A model generated the notes under the pieces. The model worked only from the letters and a program-made list of their open reading frames with translations, did not search any database and was not told the DNA's origin. This document shows, in pieces, positions 35,991 through 45,620 of a DNA stretch of 64,000 nt; the stretch's first letter is position 1; each line of letters opens with the position of its first letter. The position numbers and the translations under genes are program-made. Origin of the DNA: JACVRW01 sp963733885 (lineage in GTDB: Bacteria > Actinomycetota > Thermoleophilia > Solirubrobacterales > Thermoleophilaceae); contig CAVTES010000007.1 of the NCBI GenBank assembly GCA_963733885.1, forward strand, positions 446,020-510,019. Direction: 5' to 3'.

Positions 35991-36786
35991 CGCAGCGAAG
36001 CGGCGATCTCGAGGGCCCGATCGCGGTCGAAGGCGGCCTCGAGCCGCACGAGCAGTCGACCCGCTCGAGCAGCAGCACGTTCCGGGCGAGCCGCAGCGGC
36101 GTCCTCACAACGTCCCCGTCCGGCGCGCGGTAGAAGAAGAAGTGCGGGGCGCCCTCGATCCAGGTCGCCGGCTCGCCGTCGACCGTGAGCTGCTCGATGC
36201 GTGGCGGCCTGGGGCCGAGCTTCTGACGTAGTCGGGCATCAGGTCGCCGCGGAACTCGGTGACCAGCAGGCCGATGCCGGTGGTCCGGCGCGCGGGAGGC
36301 CGTCGCCGGCGGTAGGTCAGCGAGAGCTCGCCGCCGGGCGCGCGGCGCTACGTAGACGGCGTCGGGCTCGCCGGGGTCGGCGGGGACGAGCGGGTCGAAG
36401 GCGAGCCTGTCGCGCGCGTCGGCCAGCGTCGTGCGGCGGCCGAGGTCGAGCGCGCGCGCGGGCGGCGCGGGCGGGAGCTGCTCGCGCCGCTCCACGGTGG
36501 CGCCCTGGAGGCCGAGGAACTCGAGCACGGCGTCGCGCACGCCGGGGACGGCCGCGAACGACCGCGCCGGCGAGGACGAGCAGGGAGACGAGGGCGAGCA
36601 CGAGCGCCCGGCGGAGGCCGGCGGGCGGGAGGAGATCGCGCGGGCGGAAGCGGCGCCGGCGCGGGCTCCTTGGCTTGCCCGCCGGCAGCGCCTGAGCCGG
36701 GCGGCCACGCGCGGCGCCAGGTCGGGCGTCGGCGGCTAGTCGAGCTCCCCGCCGAGCCGGGTCAGCATCCGCTCGAGGTCAGGCAT
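35987..36786 (-). CDS. Membrane-anchored anti-sigma-like protein (in-frame TAG and frameshifts)
   Basis: Starts MPDLERMLTRLGGELD at ATG 36786, inside the end of the sigma gene. Residue 17 is TAG; one base from TGG, which would continue as WPPTPDLAPRVAARL, a common opening in this group. A hydrophobic helix (ALVLALVSLLVLAGAVV) follows, then an outside domain with VRDAVLEFLGLQGATVERRE and IEQLTVDGEPATWIEGAPHF, ending LEIAASLR. The layout (cytoplasmic tip, one helix, large outer part, next to an ECF sigma) is that of a transmembrane regulator of the sigma factor. At least three shifts are needed. Confidence 0.55.
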
Positions 36787-37349
36787 CGCTTCTCTGCCGG
36801 CTCGATCTGGTCGCGCAGGCGCTCGAGCGCCCGCGAGAGCCGGGACTTGACCGTGCCGCGCGCGCAGCCGAGCGCCGCCGCGGTCTCCTCCTCCGAGAGC
36901 TCGAGGAAGTAGCGGCAGGCGATCGCCTGGCGGTCGGTCTCCGAGAGCGTCCGCGAGCGCCGCCAGCAGCTCGTCGCGCTGCTCGGAGTCGAGGAGCGCC
37001 GCCTCGGGCGACGGGACCGCGCCGTCCGGGCGGCGCTCCTCGGCCACGCGCAGCGCGAGCGGCTCGCGCCGGCCGGCGGAACGGACGCGGTTGCGCGCCT
37101 CGTTCGCCACGATCGTGAGCAGCCAGGGCCGCAGCGGCGCGCCCTCGCGGAAGCGGCCGAGCGCGCGGTGGGCCTTCACGAACCCGTCCTGCGCCGCCTC
37201 CTCGGCATCGGCCGCCGACCCGGTGATCACCCAGGCCGTGCGGAACGCGATCGTCTCGTGCCGCCGCACGATCTCCTCGTAGGCGCTCGCGCTCGCCTCG
37301 CTTGGCCCGCGCGACGAGCTCCTCGTCGCTGGGTGGCCGGTCCTCCACC
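36762..37349 (-). CDS. ECF-family RNA polymerase sigma factor (two frameshifts)
   Basis: 196 codons from GTG 37349 (MEDRPPSDEELVARAKRG). Shifts near 37285 and 36945. Region 2 reads RTAWVITGSAADAEEAAQDG and FVKAHRALGRFREGAPLRPW; region 4 reads LSEEETAAALGCARGTVKSR LSRALERLR (helix-turn-helix). Length and domains match group IV sigma factors, which direct RNA polymerase to stress promoters. The last 25 bases overlap the next gene, so the pair is translationally coupled. Upstream DNA has two GGAAC motifs, but spacing to a -10 box is poor. Confidence 0.85.
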
Positions 37350-37445
37350 GTGCCTGTACTACAACGTTCCGGCGGACCGGTTCCGCGGCCGACGCCGCGC
37401 ACCGCCCATGTAGACCTCCAGCGAGTTAGAGCGATGCCCGAAGTC

Positions 37446-37651
37446 CTAGCCCAGACGTTCTCGAAGGTAGTCGTCGGCCCCGGCACCGAGGCCGGCAACC
37501 GGTCGGATACGGCGTCGCGGGCAGTCAGTATCTGCACGGGCGTGCGGTCGCCGCCGTCGGCCGCCAGGCGACGTCGCGGCCTTAAGAGCCGGAGGGCACG
37601 CTTGACGGCCTCGTGGCCGGCGGGCTCGTCGTCCACGATCAGGACGCGCAC
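37446..37651 (-). pseudogene. Response-regulator receiver-domain remnant
   Basis: GTG 37651 begins MRVLIVDDEPAGHEAVKRAL, a receiver domain start with the acidic pair DD. Then the middle is missing: there is no VxLDxMMPxxDG phosphorylation-site segment; the reading jumps to DRTPVQILTARDAVSDR and, after one shift, AGLGAGADDYLRERLG and stop. About 45-50 residues with the phosphorylated Asp, and the whole output domain, are absent. This is deletion, not mere sequencing error. Confidence 0.65.
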
Positions 37652-37673
37652 AGGTGAGCGTTACCGGCGAAAC

Positions 37674-38640
37674 CTAAGAGGAGAGTGAACGCTGCGCGAG
37701 ATCGCCTGACGGCCGGCCGTGGAGCCACTCCTCGAACGCCTCGGCGTCGAGGTCGGGCACAACGCGACGCGGGAGCATGAAGCGGTCTGCCGGGAGCGCG
37801 CCCGGCGAGGTGGTGACACCCAACGAGAAGCCCGCCGCGCGCACGCGCGCCACGACCGCGTCGTCGACGTCGGCGCCGGGCACGCCGAACGGATACGAGA
37901 AGGACGGTGGGCTCGACTTCCGAGCCAAGCGGCGAGGTCGTCGCGGCTGCCGGCGATCTCGGCATCCTGCGTGGCCGCGTCGGCGTGGCGAGGCGAGCGA
38001 TGCGAGCGGGTGTGGGCGCCGGCGCTCAGACCCGGCATGGCCCGCGAAGGTGCGCAGGCCGTCCGGGGTCATGGCGCGATCCGGCTCCGGCGCCGGACCG
38101 CGTGCCCGGCCTCGCCCGCCCAGGCGCGGAGCGCGCCAGCAGAGCGCGTCGATCTCCTCCGGGGCCAGCGGCTGGAGCCAGCGCGTGCAGGTGCTTGCGC
38201 GCGATACCGCCGCTCGCGCTCGCTGCCGACGCGGAACGCGCGCCGCTGCCCGCCGAGCTCGAGCTCCAGGCCCGGCGCGGCCTCGCTCGGCGCGGTGCAG
38301 CAGGATGTGCTCGAGCTCGTCCCACCAGAAGCCCTTCGCCCTCGGCGACGTGCCCGGTCGAGACGAACAGCGTGGCCGGGATGCCCGCGGCGGCCAGCGC
38401 AGGCGCCGCGTGCTCCAGGTTGTCGCAGTAGCCGTCGTCGAAAGTGAGCGCCAGCCGCCCCGGCGGCGCCTCGTCCGACGGCGATCTCGGCCAGCGGCAC
38501 CAGCTCGCGCGCCGCCTTCAGCACCTCGAGCTGGCCGGCGAAGTTCGCCGGCGACACGCACACGCCGAGCGGGTCCGGGCGCGCTCGGCGACGCGGTGGT
38601 AGAGCAGGATAGCGGGCCGCCGCCTCGGTCGCGAGCGCCG
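37674..38640 (-). CDS. Polysaccharide deacetylase domain (frameshifted; may be fused to the next gene)
   Basis: Reassembled from several frames: PAILLYHRVAE, PDPLGVCVSPANFAGQLEVL, LALTFDDGYCDNLEHA (the catalytic TFDDG motif), GFWWDELEHILLHRA, GAHTRSHRSLA (metal-binding His-x3-His) and FSYPFGVPGADVDDAVVARV. These are the NodB-type CE4 motifs of enzymes removing N- or O-acetyl groups from polysaccharides. The C-terminal ADRFMLPRRVVPDLDAEAFE is typical. No stop codon exists in any minus-strand frame from 38581 to 38887, so the domain may be joined to the upstream transferase. Confidence 0.7.
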
Positions 38641-40228
38641 GCGCACCGCGGCGCGGCTGCCGGCGGCGGGATGCCCCGCTGCGGAAAGCGGCGTCTCGCG
38701 CGCAACGGGCTGCAGATCGGCCCGTGGCGAGCCGGCGCGGCCAGCAGCGCGCCGGCGCTCTCCGCCACCCGCACGGCGCGCTCCATCGCCAGCCGCTGCC
38801 TGCCGCGTGCGAGCGCGAGCGGCACGCCGGCGGCGCTCGTCGCGAGCTGTCGCGCGACGACAGCGGCCGCGCGCCGACCGCTCGCCGATCAGCGCCTCGC
38901 GGGCGCCGTAGCGCAGCCGCCGGCGCAGCACGGCACGGCGGCTCGAGGTCGCGGTCCACGACCCGCACGGCCGCCGCCTGCGGCACGTACGCCGCGCGCC
39001 AGCCCGCGCGCGCCAGCTCGCGCTGGGCCTCGTGCTCCTCGCTGAACCAGTCGCGCCCGTCGCGGTGCCCGCGGGCGGGCCAGAAGCCGCCGACCGCGCG
39101 AAGCGCGCTCGTGCGAAAGGAGACGTTGCCGCCGTGGAACGTCCGCTCGAGCGGGTCGACCGCGAGCGGCTCGTCGCCCAGGTCGAGCGTGGCGAAGGCG
39201 TCGAGCAGGTCGTCGGACAGCCATCCCGGTCGCCCGCTTGGAAAGTCCGCTCGCAGCGGACCGCCGGCGCAGGCGAGCGCCTCGTCGGCGCCGCGCCCAG
39301 GCCCCGACCAGCGCCGTCGAGCCAGCCCGGCTCCACGAGCACGTCGTCCTCGACGAGCGCGAGCACCTCCGCGTCGCAGCCGGCGAGCGCCCGGTTGCGC
39401 GCCATCGCCGCGCCGTCGGGGCCGATCCGCACGACCGCCGGCCGCGTCGCGCGCCGGCGCGCTCGAGCGCCGCCAGGCAGGCGCCGAGGTCGGCCTCGGG
39501 GCGGGCGATAACGGCGACCGCCGGCGACGCTCTCAGACCGGTCCGCTTCACCGCGCGGACCGTCATCAACAGCTCGTAGGCCGGATCGCGATGGGCGAGC
39601 TCCGCCTCGGTCAGCTCCTCGGCGGCGAAGCCGTAAAGGAAGCAGGCGGCCGGACAAGCACGTTGCCGTGCGCCTCGACCTCGACGTTCTCCGCCCCGTA
39701 TACGTCGCCGAACAGGCGGCGGGCGGAATCGGTGGTGAAGCGCCACCAGTCGCCCCAGTCGCGCCGGCCGTCGCGAGCTGATCTGGCTGATGCCGGGCAC
39801 GGTCGCGAGCAGCACGCCGTCCGCGGCGCGAGCAGGTCGCGCGTGCCCCGCACCGCTGCCTCGATGTCGTAGATCACATGCAGCGTCTGGGTCATGATGA
39901 AGCAGTCGAACGCCTCGGCCGGGAATGCCCTCGCCCGTGGCGAGGTCGCCGACGATGGTGGCCTCGGGGTTGCCCGGCGCGGCGTGCAGGACGTCGGAGC
40001 TCGTGACGTCGTCGCCGCCGTACCACTGCGTGTAGGTGGTCTCGGCTACCTCGAGCACGCGCCCGCGCACCTCGGCGCTGTGCGCGGCGAGGAAGCGCTC
40101 GATATACCAGCGGTCGACCGGCTTGCCGCGATCGGCACCGTAGAGTCGGCTGACCGGCTCGAGGCGCGGGTGAGCCCGAGCGCCTCGCGCTCGGCTGGGT
40201 TGTTCCGGCGGCGCCAGGGACGCCTCAT
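38641..40228 (-). CDS. SAM methyltransferase fused to GT2 glycosyltransferase (frameshifted)
   Basis: ATG 40228 starts MRRPWRRRNNPAEREALG. First part: class I methyltransferase with KPVDRWYIERFLAAHSAEVR, GRVLEVAETTYTQWYGG, FDCFIMTQTLHVIYDIEAAV and WGDWWRFTTDSARRLFGDVY. Second part, reached without a stop (VRAVKRTGLRASPAVAVIAR): a GT2 domain with GAAMARNRALAGCDAEVLAL, VEDDVLVEPGWLD (acidic donor-binding motif) and YGAREALIGERSARG. Many single-base shifts. The unit probably methylates or builds a surface glycan. The call for both domains is good; boundaries are poor. Confidence 0.65.
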
Positions 40229-41227
40229 GCGAGCGACGCGCTCGGTTCCGAACACCTCGATGTCGAGCAGCAGGTCGTGCACGAGCCGAGGGTACACGCG
40301 CGAGGCGCGGAAGGCCTCGGCCTTCCGGCGCCCGCGGATCCGGACGCGCCGGTGCAGATCGGGATACAGGTGGATCTGGCCGACGGCCCGCCGGAGGTCC
40401 TCCGGATGGCGCACCTCGATGTAGTCGATGCCCGGCTCGAGACCGTGCGTTGGGCTGAGCGGCTCGCTGATGACCAGGTTGGCGGCCGCGAGGTGGAGCG
40501 ACACGCGGTTCTCGAAGGAGGGGTAGGGCTCGTTGTGGAGGTTGATCGCCACGTCGGTCTCGCGCAGCAGCTCGAGCAGCCGGTCGCCGAACACGCCGTG
40601 CGCCACGTGCAGGATGTCGAAGCTGTGCTTGACGTCCACGAGGTAGCTCTCGCGGTGCTCGGTCGAGCGCCCGACGAACGCCACCCTGCGGCGGCACCGC
40701 GGAGCGCCTGCACGGGCGCGAAGAAGCGATCGTCCACGGGCAGCGGCACCGAGCGCCAGACCGGAGCCAGCGGGTCGGCGGCCTCGACGAACAGCGGGTC
40801 GAACGAGACGATGCGGTCGAAGTTCGACGCGGTCGATCAGCCTGGTGTCGCGCAGGCGCCACTCGAGGTCCGGGTGGGGCTTGCCGTCGCCGCGTGGCAG
40901 CGGCTCGGTGAGGAAGCCGAGCGTAGGCATGCGCAGGCGAAACGAAGCGACCCGCCGGGATCGTCTCGGGCCTGAAGACGATCACCACGTCGGGCGCGAA
41001 GCGCTCGATCGGCCGCCATCATCTGCTGCGGGTCGCCACCGGAGCGAAACTCGACGAAGAGCGGCAGCACCTCAGGGGTCGGGCGTGGTGAGCGCCGCCG
41101 CGCGGAAGTACGTCTCCTGCCCGACGAAGGCGATGCGCACCGGGGCGGCCGGCGGCGGGGCGGGGTAGGGGCCGACGCGCCGGCCGCGACCGAGCGAGAA
41201 GCGGGCTGAGCGGAGCGTCGAGCGCAC
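40227..41227 (-). CDS. CgeB-like glycosyltransferase (frameshifted)
   Basis: GTG 41227 (MRSTLRSARFSLGRGRRVGP) then PVRIAFVGQETYFRAAALTT. Middle pieces: ERFAPDVVIVFRPETIPAG, TLGFLTEPLPRGDGKPHPDL, FDRIVSFDPLFVEAADPLAP. The C-terminal half is in one frame: RRVAFVGRSTEHRESYLVDV, HVAHGVFGDRLLELLRETDV, INLHNEPYPSFENRVSLHLA, GIDYIEVRHPEDLRRAV. This matches CgeB/GT4-like C-terminal domains, which hold the nucleotide-sugar. At least five shifts in the first half. Its end overlaps the start of the methyltransferase-GT2 gene. Confidence 0.65.
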
Positions 41228-41251
41228 GGCGGCAGTACGATAGCCCGCTCC

Positions 41252-42497
41252 TTGAAGGTCGCGTTCCTGTTGCAAGACCTCCAGCTCTCCGGCGGGGTGG
41301 GCGTCGTCGTCGAGCACGCGAGCCAGCTCGCCGCCCGCCACGGCTTCGACGTCACGCTCGCCATGACGCGCGAGCAGGAGGAGCCCGACTGGAGCTTCCG
41401 CGGGCTCGACCGCCTGCACGTGGTCCCGATCGAGCGGGCCCGCGAGGCCGACGTACGACGTGGCCGTGGCCACCTGGTGGGAGACCACCACGCACCTGTT
41501 CGACCTCGAAGGCCAGCCGTCACGCCTACTTCGTCCAGAGCCTCGAGGACCGCTTCTACGGGAGCTGGGACACGACGCGCGTCGGCGCCGCGCTCACGCA
41601 CGCGCTGCCGGTGTCCTTCATCACCGAGGCCCGCTGGATCGCGGAGACGCTCGAGGAGCTGCAGCCGGGCGGGCGGGTCTTCTACGTGCGCAACGGAGTC
41701 GACAAGGCTGTGTTCGCGCCAGGCGAGGCGGTGCAGCCGCGGCGACGGGGGCCCGCTGCGCGTGCTGGTCGAGGGCTACCGCGGCGTCCCCTTCAAGGGA
41801 GTCGACGAGGCCGTCGCGACGGTAGCCTCGATGCGCGAGCCACGCCACCTGACCGCCGTGATTCCGGACCGCGGAGTCGCGGGTGACGTAGAGGCCGACA
41901 CGGTGCTCGGAGCCGTTCCGCCAGGCGAGAGCTGGCGCGCCTCTACGCCGAGCACGGACGTGGTTCTCAAGCTGTCGCGCATCGAGGGGATGTTCGGCCC
42001 GCCGCTCGAGGGCTTCCACTGCGGGGCGACCTGCGTCGTCACGCCGGTCACCGGCCACGACGAGTACGTCGCCCACGGCTGGAACGGGCTCGTGACCGAG
42101 TGGGACGACGTGCGCGGCACGGCGCGACTGCTCGACCTGCTCGCCCGCGACAGGCGCTACCTGCACTTCCTTCGTGCCAACGCGCTCGAGACGGCGCGGG
42201 CGATGGCCGTCGTGGGAGCAGTCGTCAGCCTTCATGGCGGCCGCTCTGCGCGCGATCCACCGGCTGCCGCCGCCGGATCCGCGCGGGCCCGGGACGCTGC
42301 TCGCTGCGGAGGCCCAGGCGGCCGCCGCCGCCATGGGCACCGAGATCGCGGCGCTGGAGCGCGAGCTGGCGGAGTTCCGCTGGCTGGAGCGAAGAGCTAC
42401 CTTCCGCGCGCTGCTGCGCGTCGCCGCTCTGCGCCACCGGCGCCCGTTTCGGTACCTGTTGGCGCCAGTCCGGATGCTCCGCAAGCGGCGCGCCTAA
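41252..42497 (+). CDS. GT4-type glycosyltransferase (WsaF-like; frameshifted)
   Basis: Starts at TTG 41252, MKVAFLLQDLQLSGGVGVVV, with the Gly-rich loop of the GT-B acceptor domain. Later pieces: YDVAVATWWETTTHLFDLE, RHAYFVQSLEDRFYGSWDTT, FITEARWIAETLEELQPGGR, LRVLVEGYRGVPFKGVDEAV, LKLSRIEGMFGPPLEGFHCG (donor-binding E-x7-E) and TPVTGHDEYVAHGWNGLVTE. It ends with a basic coiled-coil tail. WsaF-like enzymes add rhamnose to S-layer glycans. The similar gene at 45617 is intact. About five shifts. Confidence 0.7.
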
Positions 42498-42538
42498 CCG
42501 GGCGTGGCGCCTGAGGGCACCGCTACCGTACCCGCAGC

Positions 42539-43848
42539 ATGAACGCGGCCGAGACGCCAGCGATCGTCGTCGACGACGTCAGCAAGCGCTTCCGGGTTCC
42601 GGGCGAGCGCGTGATGACGCTGAAGGAGCGCGCCCTCCATCCCCTGCGCGCCATCCCCTCTCACGAGCTGACCGCGGTGGACCATGTCTCCTTCTCGGTG
42701 GCGCCGGGCGAGTTCTTCGCCGTCGTCGGACGCAACGGGTCGGGGAAGAGCACGCTGCTGAAGTGCCTCGCCGGCATCTACGCGGTCGACGCCGGGCGCA
42801 TGTACGTCAACGGCCGCATGTCGACGTTCATCGAGCTCGGCGTCGGGTTCAACATGGAGCTGCCGGCGCGCGAGAACGTGGTCATCAACGCGACGATGCT
42901 GGGCCTCGCCGCCCCGGGAGGCGCAGGCGGCGTTTCGATCGCGTGCTCGACTTCGCGGAGCTCGAGGAGTTCGCCGACCTCCGGCTCAAGAACTACTCAT
43001 CCGGCATGCTCGTGCGCCTTGCGTTCGCCGTGATGATCCAGGTGGACGCCGACATGCTGCTGATCGACGAGGTGCTGGCCGTCGGCGACGCCGCTTTCCA
43101 GCAGAAGTGCTACGACGAGTTCGCCCGCTGCGGCGGGAGGGCCGCACCGTGGTGCTCGTGACGCACGACATGGTCGCCGCCGAGCGCTTCTGCGACCGGG
43201 CGCTCCTGCTCGAGCACGGACGCTCCGTCGATGCTTGGCGAACCCCACGCCGTGGGCCTGCGCTACATGGAGCTGAACTTCGCGCGCGAGGAGGGCGGTC
43301 GCGACCCGGGCGAACACGAAGAGGACGAACGTGAAGAGGTCGAACCCGAGCGCAGCGAGGGTGAGCAGGACGAGGCCGACCGCTTCGGCGACGGCCGGGG
43401 TGAGATCCTGGAGGCGTGGTTCGAGGACGGCGACGGCCGGCGCACGACGGCGCTACCTAGCGGGCGGCGCTGCTCGTTCGTGGCCCGGGCACGGTTCAGC
43501 GAGGAGGTGGAGGATCCGATCCTCGGCTTCGCGCTCCAGAACGCCGCGCAGCAGACGGTGCTCGCCGCATCTACCCTCGCGCTCAATAAACGGCTCGGGT
43601 CGTTCCAGGCGGGCGAAGAGGTGACATTCCGCATCGCGTTCGACATCGTATTCCGGCCCGATCGCTACTACGCCACACCCGCCATCGCCCACGCCGGCAC
43701 GGGCTTCGCCTGGATCGACCGGCGCGAGCGCTTCGCCGAGGTGGTCGTCACCGGCGCATCGCGGACGGACGCGATCGTCGACCTGCCGTATGAGGTGACG
43801 CTCGAGCGGGCCGCAGTCGAGCGACCGCGCAGCGAGGTTGCCGAGTGA
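42539..43848 (+). CDS. wzt: ABC transporter ATPase of a polysaccharide exporter (Wzt-like; three frameshifts)
   Basis: About 436 residues. Walker A is VGRNGSGKST; the polysaccharide-exporter loop STFIELGVGFNMELPARENV follows; signature KNYSSGMLVRLAF; Walker B ADMLLIDEVLAVGD; H-loop VLVTHDM. Shifts near 42920, 43130 and 43235. After the ATPase comes an acidic linker of about 40 residues and a C-terminal beta domain (about 300-430: GEILEAWFEDGDGRRTTALP, ALNKRLGSFQAGEEVTFRIA), as in Wzt proteins that bind the capped end of the glycan. The stop overlaps the permease start. Confidence 0.85.
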
Positions 43849-44705
43849 GCATCACCGACGCGACGCGGACACGGCCACTCGGCCGTCCGATCCGGGGTCC
43901 GGCCGCGGTCGGCGGCGAATGGCGGCGCCTCCTGCGCCTCACCCGGATGCTGGCGGTTACCGATTTCCGGCTCCGCTTCTTCGGTTCCGCGCTGGGCTAC
44001 GTGTGGCAGGTCATGCATCCCCTCTTCCTGTTCGGGGTGCTGTACGTCGTCTTCACCGAGGTAGTAAGGCTCGGAGGCGGCGTGGCCTTCTACCCCGTCG
44101 CGCTGTTGGCGGGGGTGGTGCTGTTCGTGTTTCTCGCCGAGTCCACCGGCCAATCGGTGCAGAGCCTGATCGAGCGCGAACCGATCGTTCGCAAGATTCA
44201 GTTTCCCCGCCTCGCGGTGCCGCTCTCCATCGTCCTCACCGCACTGTTCCGCCTGGTCCTGAACCTGATTGTTGTGTTTGTCTTCCTGCTCATCTCGGGC
44301 GGAGGCGTCAGGCTGTCCTGGCTGGAGCTCCCCCTGCTCCTGGCCCTGATGGTGGTGCTCGCGGCGGGCCTGGCGGCCCTCCTATCGGCGCTGTTCGTGC
44401 ACTTCCGCGACGTCAAGCCGATCTGGGACGTGCTCCTCCAGGTCGTGTTCTATGCGACGCCGATCTTCTACCCGATCACCGTTGTGAAGAGCGAGACGCT
44501 GCGCGAGCTGCTGATGCTCAATCCCTTCGCGGCGATCCTCCAGCAGTTCCGTCACGCGATAATCGACCCGAGCCATCCAAGCGCCGCGGAGGCGATCGGT
44601 GGCGGCGTCCGCCTCCTCATCCCGCTGGGGCTGATCGCGCTCATCGCGGTGGTGGGGTTCCGCTACTTCGACCGCAAAGCGCCACGGATCGCGGAGGAGC
44701 TCTAG
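43845..44705 (+). CDS. wzm: ABC transporter permease of a polysaccharide exporter (Wzm-like)
   Basis: 286 residues from GTG 43845, overlapping the Wzt stop (GTGA). Six transmembrane helices, starting after LTRMLAVTDFRLRFFGSALG YVWQVMHPLFLFGVLY, the usual opening of ABC-2 exporters (TagG/RfbA). VRKIQFPRLAVPLSIVLTAL and FVHFRDVKPIWDVLLQVVFY and ATPIFYPITVV are conserved family segments. Together with Wzt it moves a lipid-linked polysaccharide across the membrane. No shift in this gene. Confidence 0.92.
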   Translation: MSITDATRTRPLGRPIRGPAAVGGEWRRLLRLTRMLAVTDFRLRFFGSALGYVWQVMHPLFLFGVLYVVFTEVVRLGGGVAFYPVALLAGVVLFVFLAESTGQSVQSLIEREPIVRKIQFPRLAVPLSIVLTALFRLVLNLIVVFVFLLISGGGVRLSWLELPLLLALMVVLAAGLAALLSALFVHFRDVKPIWDVLLQVVFYATPIFYPITVVKSETLRELLMLNPFAAILQQFRHAIIDPSHPSAAEAIGGGVRLLIPLGLIALIAVVGFRYFDRKAPRIAEEL

Positions 44706-45620
44706 TTGCCCGGTCCCGACTGGGAGGAGCGCATCACGCGCGACACGAACCCGGCCATCCGGATCGAGCACGATGTCCGCTATCGGATGGCCGTGCCCGC
44801 GATCCGCGAGGCGTCGGTGTGGTGCGATCTCGGCTGCGGCAACGGGATCGCTGCCGCGTCTGTACTCGGCGGGCGCTTCGAGGGACATGCCGTGCTGGTG
44901 GACATCGAGGAAGACGCGCTGCGTCAGGCCGAGCGCGAGATCGAGACCGGCACCACAGTGACGGTGCAAGCGGACCTCGCTGCCGAGTCGGACCTGCGGC
45001 GTGTGCGCGACGCGCTCCTGGAGGCGGACGGTGGCTGCATCACCTGTTTCGAGGTCGTCGAGCACCTGAGCAGCTTCGTCCCCCTGGTGGAGCTGCTCGT
45101 GGAGCTCGCGGAGCAGCACGGCTTCACGGTGGCGCTCAGCGTGCCTAACGACGCCTTCTGGTCGATCGAGAACCCCTTCCACCACACGATGTGGGGCGAG
45201 GGCGCGTTCGAAGAGCTACGGCGGCTGCTGCCGGAAGGTCAGGTGGTCGCGCGCCAGTTCGCGCTCAACGGCTCGCTTGCGCTGGTCGACGGCCAAGACG
45301 GCGACCGGTACCCGATCGAAGTCGAGGCCCCGGTGGGCGCCGCCCCTACCCACTTCCTGGTGGGCATCGGCCCCGGTGCGAACCGGCTGGCGTGCGTGGC
45401 GGCGGTGAGCGAGGACGATGTCGTCGAGCGGCGCCGTTGGGAGCGCCAGCGCGAGAGCGACCTTGCGTTCCTCAAGTCGCTAGAAAGCAAGGTCAAGTCC
45501 CAGAAGGCCGAGCTCAAGTCACAAGAGCGCCAGTTCAACGAGTGGCGAGCGTACATCCATGAGCTCGAGGGCCGCCTCGGACTTCCGCTGTCGGGCGCCA
45601 GCGGCGACGACTCGGCGTGA
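44706..45620 (+). CDS. SAM methyltransferase with C-terminal coiled coil
   Basis: 304 residues, TTG start immediately after the permease stop. WCDLGCGNGIAAASVLGG (about 39-56) is the SAM-binding loop; ITCFEVVEHLSSFVPLVELL is the post-I/II segment. Residues 235-290 form a charged heptad coiled coil (ERRRWERQRESDLAFLKSLE, SKVKSQKAELKSQERQ), then HELEGRLGLPLSGA. This tail is not part of ordinary methyltransferases. In E. coli O9a, WbdD uses a kinase/methyltransferase plus coiled coil to cap and measure the chain; a similar but kinase-free role is possible here. Confidence 0.8.
   Translation: MPGPDWEERITRDTNPAIRIEHDVRYRMAVPAIREASVWCDLGCGNGIAAASVLGGRFEGHAVLVDIEEDALRQAEREIETGTTVTVQADLAAESDLRRVRDALLEADGGCITCFEVVEHLSSFVPLVELLVELAEQHGFTVALSVPNDAFWSIENPFHHTMWGEGAFEELRRLLPEGQVVARQFALNGSLALVDGQDGDRYPIEVEAPVGAAPTHFLVGIGPGANRLACVAAVSEDDVVERRRWERQRESDLAFLKSLESKVKSQKAELKSQERQFNEWRAYIHELEGRLGLPLSGASGDDSA

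Noticed and set aside
37350..37395. GGAAC motifs upstream of the ECF sigma gene as an autoregulated promoter
   Set aside because: Spacing to the only GTT is 12-14 bases, too short for ECF promoters, and the start would fall inside the gene.
37674..42500. Heavy frameshifting read as a decaying pseudogene island
   Set aside because: Catalytic motifs are preserved throughout and single-base fixes restore them; the same fault hits nrdJ and typA, so sequence error is likelier.
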